Assembly (NCBI GenBank): GCA_020152595.1
Contig: JAIGNY010004531.1
Span: 664,001-728,000 of the forward strand
Length of the DNA stretch: 64,000 nt
Reading direction: 5' to 3'
DNA from: Chiridota heheva
Taxonomy: Eukaryota > Echinodermata > Holothuroidea > Apodida > Chiridotidae
Shown here: positions 59,801 to 64,000 of the stretch, one piece after another
Position numbering within the stretch: the stretch's first letter is position 1
Layout: each line of letters opens with the position of its first letter
Notes under the pieces: generated by a model
What the model saw: the letters and a program-made list of their open reading frames with translations, nothing else
Told to the model about the DNA's origin: nothing
Databases searched by the model: none
Position numbers and translations under genes: made by a program

Positions 59801-60377
59801 TCTCAGCTGGGATAATTGCGCGGTAATTATATAATTTGCATAACAATACAGAAAAAATGAATAAAGAATCTGTTCAACACATAGCAGGGTGGCAACTTTT
59901 TTCTGAAGTCCAAAAAATTTGAAGCCAAATGATCCCACTTTTTATCACAAGTCACAATATAAATATGGTCCACCTTGAATTCCCGGTGTCTTGGTGGAGC
60001 CATAAATACTCTTCCTTTCAGACATAATTATGAAATTAATCTTTCATATGAAAAAAAGAACCGAGTTTCAAAAGAAAGAAACCCCATAATTCTTTTACAA
60101 GCAATAAAAGTAGTAATAAATGTGTATATGATACCTGCCACACAAGTATATTCATCACAACAGGAGCCTGGGTACCCTGTTCCCTCCTGCATCCTCTTAG
60201 GAGCAAATCCAGCCCAGCAGGAAGGCACACCACACAGCTCCAGAGCACAATTACACCGGCTTGGCAAAAGGCAGCATCCATCCTCTGACAGACCACCCAT
60301 GATCATTTTTGAATCTGATGGGCACATTTTCCCCGGGCTGTCAGGGCACTCCACCCCACTGCAATCTGGAATTCTTT
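38404..60377 (-). CDS. CRIM1: CRIM1-like cysteine-rich transmembrane protein, twelve exons
   Basis: Vertebrate CRIM1 is a single-pass membrane protein whose VWC modules bind BMP/TGF-beta family ligands and other growth factors at the cell surface. Here, 5' to 3' on the minus strand, exons are 60377-60135, 55859-55542, 54769-54647, 51048-50914, 48583-48309, 46798-46589, 46081-45859, 43057-42830, 41878-41690, 40897-40859, 40054-39995 and 38813-38404. They encode a cysteine-rich segment, VWC1 (incomplete) and VWC2, five antistasin-like modules, VWC3-6, a stalk, a membrane span and a ~90-residue tail. The domain order equals human CRIM1 apart from a fifth antistasin module. Introns are phase 1 almost throughout. 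The signal peptide and IGFBP domain are outside the window. Two one-base frame problems are described with the exons at 45859 and 48309. Confidence 0.93.
39195..39700 (+). repeat. Dispersed repeat with TAA microsatellite head
   Basis: A TAATAATAA run (39211-39247) is followed by ACTTATAATGCGCACAAACC, GGTGCTTAAGGCGCCATACA, and about 400 bp containing TGGCAATTCATTCCATAACC and GTGGGGCAGCGACAGCAAAA. Sequences of this kind are common in animal genomes as transposon remnants. No intact frame. It lies in the last CRIM1 intron. Confidence 0.5.
39725..39928. mobile_element. Degenerate MITE related to 22403-22633
   Basis: Left AAGGAGAAGCGAGGGCATGT and right GCTCCCTCACGTTTCAGTCT with AGTGCCCATTTAA are decayed versions of the 26 bp ends at 22403-22633. 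Size about 204 bp, no coding content. Confidence 0.5.
39995..40054 (-). CDS. CRIM1: CRIM1 stalk micro-exon 2 (tentative)
   Basis: A 60-base phase 1-1 segment between ACCACAG and GTAAGT. It would add about 20 residues (AAAALQRTSWSSDTISSTK). It is open and in phase with both neighbours, but the acceptor has a weak pyrimidine tract and skipping it also keeps the frame, so it may be alternative or not real. Confidence 0.4.
40859..40897 (-). CDS. CRIM1: CRIM1 stalk micro-exon 1
   Basis: A 39-base phase 1-1 exon encoding (D)ETTPTPLSTNSL. Acceptor TTTGACAG, donor GTAAGG. It has no cysteines and is Thr/Ser/Pro rich, as expected of an O-glycosylated stalk between the last VWC module and the membrane. 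Evidence is splice sites, phase and composition; there is no homology. Confidence 0.6.
   Translation of the reverse strand: MKPHQHHSVPTH
41690..41878 (-). CDS. CRIM1: CRIM1 exon: VWC module 6
   Basis: 189 bases, phase 1-1, acceptor TTATCAG, donor GTAGAT. It encodes VCEFGLEHYVEGESW, DCVTCTCLQGINHC, SSCPPVDC and CCPFC. The CLQG and SCPP motifs match human VWC6, the last extracellular module. Confidence 0.94.
42830..43057 (-). CDS. CRIM1: CRIM1 exon: VWC module 5
   Basis: 228 bases, phase 1-1, acceptor CCACCAG, donor GTGAGT. After a Pro/Ser linker it encodes SWKEDDCNSCQCHNGVISCF, TCPTVTC and KKGQCCPVC. The VISCFS and LxKGQCCP motifs are shared with human VWC5. Confidence 0.95.
43678..44200 (+). 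repeat. Dispersed repeat, partner of 9977-10910
   Basis: ACCCTTACAATATCACG, TTTTCAAACTACCTTTTTCT, AAAATAAAATTGGGATCTTA and CCTATAGGAGT follow the order seen at 9980-10065, then both run into T- and A-rich sequence. A slightly GC-richer open stretch at 44235-44460 lies just after; I could not assign it to any family. Confidence 0.6.
44736..44795. repeat. 20 bp tandem repeat, three units
   Basis: ATGTTGGGGGCAAGAGACCC occurs twice exactly and a third time with changes. Intron of the CRIM1-like gene. Confidence 0.9.
45243..45610 (-). mobile_element. I-like LINE, 5'-truncated, in CRIM1 intron
   Basis: On the minus strand about 45560-45420 encodes LRIGHTHLTHSHLLIGSPQP then LCNNCHCILTIQHVVLACPL, an intact C-terminal His/Cys block, followed by the same 3' UTR blocks as the copies at 4228 and 12590. 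It lacks the usual CATCAAACAAAC tail here. Same strand as the CRIM1-like gene, inside the intron after the VWC4 exon. Confidence 0.8.
45859..46081 (-). CDS. CRIM1: CRIM1 exon: VWC module 4, one-base frameshift
   Basis: Acceptor ATATAG, donor GTAAGT. HFYVEGETWSMDFCTNCIC to TVTCPALPCAF reads well, then the frame is lost. After the plus-strand GGGG run at 45900-45903 the expected ending (CCGMC) continues in the next frame. The exon is 223 bases; 222 would be phase 1-1 like its neighbours. As read, the frame ends at a TGA just before the donor, and the protein would lack the later VWC modules and membrane anchor. Assembly error in a homopolymer and real damage are both possible. Confidence 0.85.
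46589..46798 (-). CDS. CRIM1: CRIM1 exon: VWC module 3
   Basis: 210 bases, phase 1-1, acceptor CATTTAG, donor GTGAGT. It encodes a Ser/Thr/Pro linker then YADGESWHDGCRQCYC, MCSLITCPGPIC and CCPIC. The match to human VWC3 (ESWHDGCRECYC) is nearly exact. Confidence 0.95.
48309..48583 (-). CDS. CRIM1: CRIM1 exon: antistasin-like modules 3-5
   Basis: Three modules in a row: SCPDTSSCGVC to GCDTCKC, TCPPMDNCHKFC to GCLRCKC, and KCPPLDGCSKQC to GCPICKC. Donor GTAAGT. With acceptor TTTGCAG at 48584 the exon is 275 bases and starts in the wrong phase for the preceding exon; 276 would fit. Either one base is missing near 48570-48583, or a small exon lies in the 2.3 kb intron, or the acceptor at 48566 (ATGCCCAG), which restores phase but drops the first cysteine, is used. 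Confidence 0.85.
49071..49485. repeat. 58 bp tandem repeat, about seven units
   Basis: Units carry AAATGGACTGAGCAAAAACA, ATGCAAGAAATGCCACATAT and CACATAATATTTTCATTC, with some internal deletions. Next to it, 49486-49545 and 49747-49806 are copies of another segment (TTGCACTTGG with CAAGAATAA-ATCAAACAAGA), about 262 bp apart. Intron of the CRIM1-like gene. Confidence 0.92.
50914..51048 (-). CDS. CRIM1: CRIM1 exon: antistasin-like module 2
   Basis: 135 bases, phase 1-1, acceptor CTTCTAG at 51051-51049, donor GTAAAT. It encodes a linker (AIEMTTSVPIRVSPTQ) and CPPFFCSLDC through SCPFCQC. It has no stop and fits exactly in phase with the previous exon. It was found by cysteine spacing rather than by open-frame length. 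Confidence 0.85.
51283..51860. repeat. 53 bp tandem repeat, about eleven units
   Basis: Each unit has TCAAATGCTCATCATATGTG, TATTATACATGACGGTAATA and TGCATGTGCATTG. Point changes are scattered and one unit near 51687 is shortened. Intron between antistasin modules 1 and 2 of the CRIM1-like gene. Confidence 0.95.
52638..53168. mobile_element. Non-autonomous element containing a tRNA-like SINE head
   Basis: The segment begins TTAAAGAGGCGA and ends CCTCCCTCTTTAA, short inverted ends. Inside, plus strand 52783-52794 reads TAGCCCAGATGG (A box) and 52840-52850 reads AGTTCAAGCCC (B box), about 46 bp apart. Either a SINE with its own ends or a SINE nested in a MITE. It directly precedes fold-back copy 3. 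Confidence 0.55.
53199..53770. mobile_element. Fold-back element, long inverted arms (copy 3)
   Basis: Left arm GGTTTTAGTTCAGTGTCGAAG through ATTCCGTTAAGGAGATATTC pairs with right arm AATATCTCTTTAATAAAATA through GAGTTGCTTGACCCCTGCA. Same family as 23086-23651 and 24497-25040. Open frames of 60-85 residues on both strands arise from it. Intron of the CRIM1-like gene. Confidence 0.75.
54647..54769 (-). CDS. CRIM1: CRIM1 exon: antistasin-like module 1
   Basis: 123 bases, phase 1-1, acceptor TCTCTAG, donor GTAATT. After a short linker it encodes ELCPSLEGCTLLCHDG and LGCSICQC, the six-cysteine antistasin spacing that follows VWC2 in human CRIM1. Confidence 0.9.
55542..55859 (-). CDS. CRIM1: CRIM1 exon: partial VWC1 plus VWC2
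   Basis: A 318-base phase 1-1 exon. The first module, FLDGDTWSVGDCKTCEC onward, stops after CVIAQSC and lacks the usual closing Cys-Cys-Pro-x-Cys. After a short link (YMLENKRL) the second module is complete: PGDRWNEDDCTTCEC through VPGICCPVC. Human CRIM1 has two complete VWC modules here. Acceptor TTACAG, donor GTAAGA. Confidence 0.93.
56760..57020. repeat. GC-rich dispersed repeat
   Basis: A G9 run is followed by GTGGGAGGACTAG, GGTGGGGTCCAGGGGTGAAG, CCCTGGTGAGGGTCC and GGCGAAGCCC, far more GC-rich than its surroundings. Repeated GGTCC-AGGGG-GAAGCCC motifs of this type are typical of dispersed animal repeats. No credible coding. Confidence 0.55.
57640..58655 (+). repeat. ~275 bp direct duplication with 460 bp spacer
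   Basis: 57641-57913 and 58370-58650 share AAGAAACTT-GGAAATC, GTATCACGTGACGTTAGTCA, GGATAACTAT, ATGGTTAGTTTTGTGATATA, ATAACAGAAGTGG and ATATACCCCCAT at about 85-90% by eye. Both end in a CCCTTTTCAAAAGGG-like hairpin before a C-rich tract. The shared CACGTGACGT block contains an E-box and a CRE-like core. Confidence 0.8.
58765..58980. promoter_or_regulatory. Cluster of three TGASTCA (AP-1-type) sites
   Basis: TGACTCA at 58772-58778, TGAGTCA at 58826-58832 and TGACTCA at 58966-58972, with additional GTGACT and GTCACT half sites between. This density in ~200 bp of intron DNA is above expectation, but the sites may be parts of a degenerate tandem repeat. A regulatory role is inference only. Confidence 0.3.
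60135..60377 (-). CDS. CRIM1: CRIM1 exon: cysteine-rich segment before VWC1
   Basis: Acceptor ATTCAG, donor GTATCA, phase 1 at both ends, 243 bases. Residues such as DCSGVECPDSPGKMCPSDS, EDGCCLLPSRCNC and GYPGSCCDEYTC align with human CRIM1 around residues 250-330. The human Arg-Gly-Asp motif in this segment is replaced by Gln-Glu-Gly. It is the most upstream exon found. Confidence 0.93.
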
Positions 60378-60719
60378 CTGAATGAAGAAAGTAAAATGGA
60401 ACATACAGCATAATCATCATCATCTATAAATCAATCAATCAATTAATCATTTGCTGACATTTGTACAGCACCAAATCCAATACCGGAATTTCTAAGAATG
60501 ACACTTCATAAATGATACCCTGAGCCTGCTGGAATAAATTAAATGAAGAATTGCACTTGAAAGTATAATATTTACAACACTTTTTAAAGATATTAAGGAG
60601 CCATGCACGTATGCGAAGGCGAAGATACAAGTTTTGAATCCTGTCGCGAGTGCTGCAATTGGTCTGTGAGCACCTTCACTCTTCTAACTCCACTCAGTTG
60701 TAAAATGAGTATTAATACT

Positions 60720-60835
60720 GTTGGGGAATGAACCTGTGATGGACTGGCATCCCATCCAGGGCAAGTCATGTGCTCTTATCCTCTTATACCATGGAAACCA
60801 GGGAAAAGCACCAACTTATGGACGATCATGGCCTG
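60720..60835 (+). repeat. Single copy of the 105 bp SINE-tail unit
   Basis: GTGATGGACTGGCATCCCAT, AAGTCATGTGCTCTTATCC and GGAAACCAGGGAAAAGCACC are the reverse complement of the unit repeated at 17465-17775. Lies upstream of the first CRIM1 exon found, in its intron. Confidence 0.75.
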
Positions 60836-60839
60836 AGTA

Positions 60840-62838
60840 AGGATTTCAGTAATACCTTAACTAATTCTATGAGAGTTAATTTTTTAAGCTTATTTTTAAA
60901 GCTTGATATAAAAAAGAAAACAAAACTTTCAAAATAACAGCTGGAAAACCTGGGTGTAAAACAATGTGGAGATCGAGTATTATTCTAAAAGAATTTGAAA
61001 GAAACTGAAATTTTCATTGGCTTAAGTCATGTCATCACAAATAAATTAATCATGCAATGAGGGCTAATTAATTAGGTACCATTATTTGATATACTTTAAA
61101 CTAGAGTATGAATTAACTATAAAATTTCCACGGCCCTAAATAAAGGTGTGGAAAATCTTCTCACGAAAAATTGTGACAGAAGTAATATTAACGTAGTAAA
61201 TACATCTTTATATGCTTCCCTATTTCACAAGTTGATGTACTATTCATTGCACAATTACATGGAGGATATTTTTGAGCACATATTTACCATATGTACTGTT
61301 GCTTACTCAAGAAATCTTTCAAAAAATGGTGAATTCCTGGTTTTTCCTGTCGTTATTACCACTGGTACAGCAGATTTTTTCAGGTCTGTTTCATACATAC
61401 CAAAAAGCTAAATTGGATATATACTTGTCCACAGACTAAGTGGCTTAATTCATGCTTACTTTTTCTCCTTTACTTTCCAGTTAGGAATTTATCATGTGTC
61501 TATCCAGAGGCTGTTAAATCATAAAACCTTCTATCCAATGTTTCATAGCAGACTGGAATTGTGCCTACATTCAAAAGCAGATACATTCATTTGTTACCAT
61601 TTGTAAGTTGAAAAAGATTGAAATTAAATTAACTTTTCAATGTCACCAATCAGGGCCATAGCTAGGTCAAATTTTGTAGGGGTAAAATGTGAACAAAGCA
61701 AGCCATGTGCACAGGGACTGGATGTTGATCAGCTTTACCTCTAAATGTATAGAAACTATTTATGAAAGATAAACACTTTTGTATTTAAAATTCAACTGTC
61801 TGCCTCTAAAGCAATCAAAACACTTTTCTTTTTTATGCAGTTGAGGCAAACAGGACATCGACCTACATTTACTAATTGTTTGCTTTTCGCAGAACATGAC
61901 AAGTGAAGGAAAAAGAACTTTCAATCTTTTTAGTCTTCAATTTTTAAAGCTTTGTACAAACATCTTTTAACAGAAATATCTGGAGCAGCTGGGTTATGAC
62001 TCTCACACCATTGTGCTTAACACGGTCTTCTCCCCCCCTCAGCAGTTATTCTGACCTCGTGACCTTAATTTCTTTTCATTCAGAAGCTGCTGGGTATTTA
62101 TCAGCAAATTGCTTTTTAACTCAAAGAAACCTTAAAACAAACTTTACCTACCTGACAGAACCATAGCTGTAACCTCTACTCATGATGTTGAGGACAATAT
62201 TTTAAGATATTTAGGTAAGCACTAACCACATAAAGAGACAATTACCAATCACTTCTCAAACTATTTACCATGAATGATTGTTCTGCATTGCAAAACAGAA
62301 CAAATTATATTCAATTAGCTTGATGGGGAACAATCCTCTTCATGCCATTCCAACTTCAGTTCACTTGACAGGAAGATTCCATCTTCCAATTACTGGATCA
62401 GGTGTTTGACAGAGATTCAGGGACATAGAGTGAAAAGGATTTTTGTTAGATTGATTATAGCTGCCTGATTGTATGTATGTTTGGATTGCTAATAGATGAT
62501 TAGTTATACCAACCTTAGAGAGACCAAATAAAAAGATAATTTTACCATATTTGACACACTAAGAAAATAGAATTGCACCACCTTTAAGGCCCAAAGTTTC
62601 TTCCTAGAAAGTGCCCATGCTCTGAGCCACATACAGTATGGTGTGTTATTCGAACTACATTGTATATATGTGAAATGGTTCTATACTAACCCCACAACAA
62701 CCACCACAATAAACATTGTGAGCGTCAGACGCAAAATAAGTAGAGAATGTAAACAAACTTGAGTATTTGAAGTCTTCAAATTAATCAAACAAATTATGTT
62801 ATCAGTCAAAAATGTTGAGTGGGGGCTTATTAGAGAGT
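60840..62838. other. AT-rich interval, no exon recognised
   Basis: Expected to be intronic to the CRIM1-like gene, whose upstream exons (signal peptide, IGFBP domain) should lie further along the minus strand. I found no cysteine-rich segment here on either strand. Confidence 0.45.
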
Positions 62839-62839
62839 T

Positions 62840-63223
62840 GAACACACAATTACAATGACGGGGTCGTTGCCTGCGTATTCGGTTATGATAGCACAAATGC
62901 TATCACGAAACGCTTAATACGACCCGGACGAGAACACAGGTACGACGTATGGACAGACATAACATCGACAACCAAGTCAATGTCCACGGCCTTTGATAAC
63001 CAGTTGTGGTGCACTGGCGTGTCTACCCAACCCAGGATTGAAGCCGGGGCCTCGTGGTCTATAGACAGGTATGAACCGCATACCTGTCTACAGACTAGAG
63101 GCCCCGGCTTTAATCCTGGGTTGGGTAGACACGCCAGTGCATCACAACTGGTTATCAAAGGCCGTGGACATTGACTTGGTTGTCAATGTTATGTCTGTCC
63201 ATACGTCGTACCTGTGTTCTCGG
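62840..63223. mobile_element. Head-to-head family A SINE palindrome
   Basis: A family A SINE (62840-63071, minus strand, B box around 63055-63044) faces a partial inverted copy. Arms 62929-63071 and 63081-63223 are each 143 bp, complementary except for about six positions, and separated by nine bases. The flank GCTTATTAGAG occurs on both sides (62825 and 63223). Confidence 0.85.
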
Positions 63224-64000
63224 CTTATTAGAGCATGGGCGCTTAATAAGTCGATACGGTAGGCCCCTAGTTGGTTTAAGATCAATCAAAATTCTTGTCA
63301 GTTGAGAATTTTTGAGTTTTCACGTCTCAGCATGAAACATTTTTATGCAAATTTGTGATGGACATAACTCTCCATGTCCTATGTAACTTCATTGATTTCA
63401 GTCCTCTGCCAACATTTTTGAAGGACCATAACAGAAATGTCTGGACCAGTCTCTGCTCATATCCTATAGAACAAAGTACTTTAAAGCATTCGAGCTTGCA
63501 AAGTAAAAACAACCTTACTTGAAGCTAAAAATAAAAACCACGGCAAGCTCATACAAGCTAACAGCAAACTTGACACGCTAAAAGGCGAGCTTAAACTTAA
63601 CGCAAGTACTTAATGTGTTTTAAATCTCTTTCTCAACAGCTTTGGTTATATACAGATGTCCATGTCTCTGTTTTGAAGCATTGGTGAATAAAGATCCACC
63701 TGTTGACAACGACTAACAGAAGTACAGTATGACTGAATATTAAAAGGAGAATTTGATCCCATTGATAACTCACATGCATGCCCCTAGCATCGCCATGCCC
63801 CTGGTTTTGCTATTTCCTAGGATGCTCCACCATGCCCCTTTTCACTAAAGCAATCTACATTTTGTTCACAAGAACATACTTTTGAGAACTATTTTGCTTT
63901 CTTTTTATGCTGATTACAGCTCCCAAATACATTCAGATGCAGGGACACTACTTGTTGCAATGAATATTCTTTTATTTACATTTCAAGTGCCTTCAAACCT
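63224..64000. other. AT-rich interval, no feature recognised
   Basis: No gene or repeat seen apart from short AGCTTA/GAAGCT-rich words around 63520-63600. Confidence 0.4.

Noticed and set aside
60440..64000. IGFBP-domain exon of the CRIM1-like gene
   Set aside because: No cysteine-rich segment found on the minus strand; probably beyond the window.

Overview
The window is AT-rich eukaryotic genomic DNA with short phase-consistent exons, long introns, abundant satellites, LINE and SINE relics and fold-back elements. The two recognisable genes are animal genes. The repeat landscape (tRNA-like SINEs, an I-like LINE ending in a CAAA-rich tail, several ~60-90 bp tandem arrays) and the divergence of the CRIM1-like protein from vertebrates suggest a marine invertebrate deuterostome, most likely an echinoderm such as a sea urchin. 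That placement is inference and no species can be named.

Layout. Positions 1-6658 hold microsatellites, a tRNA-like SINE, a LINE 3' relic and a fold-back element. Positions 6659-18173 (+) carry seven coding exons of actin-related protein 2 (ACTR2/ARP2), residues ~54-394 of a protein that matches the vertebrate length; the first ~53 residues lie upstream of the window. Its introns hold an I-like LINE with RNase H remnants, SINEs and tandem repeats. Positions ~18.2-38.4 kb form a repeat-rich tract between two convergent genes. It contains a degenerate AGGTCA-rich repeat, a small MITE, fold-back elements, a three-part higher-order satellite carrying nuclear-receptor-like direct repeats, a 2.5 kb satellite of ~59 bp units, and a 90 bp array.

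Positions 60377 down to 38404 (-) carry twelve exons of a CRIM1-like transmembrane protein. In order these encode a cysteine-rich segment after the (absent) IGFBP domain, two VWC modules, five antistasin-like modules, four further VWC modules, a short Ser/Thr-rich stalk split over two micro-exons, a membrane span and a cytoplasmic tail. Nearly all introns are phase 1. Two exons are off frame by one base (an extra G in a GGGG run in the VWC4 exon; one base too few in the triple antistasin exon), which is either assembly error or real damage. The 5' end, with signal peptide and IGFBP domain, lies beyond position 64000.

ARP2 is a cytoplasmic subunit of the Arp2/3 actin nucleator. CRIM1 is a membrane-anchored cysteine-rich protein that in vertebrates binds BMP-type ligands. 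They do not share a pathway; their tail-to-tail arrangement is of interest mainly because both human genes lie on chromosome arm 2p. The most unusual structure outside genes is the satellite at 26.0-27.8 kb, which multiplies AGGTCA direct repeats, and the head-to-head SINE palindrome at 62.9-63.2 kb.
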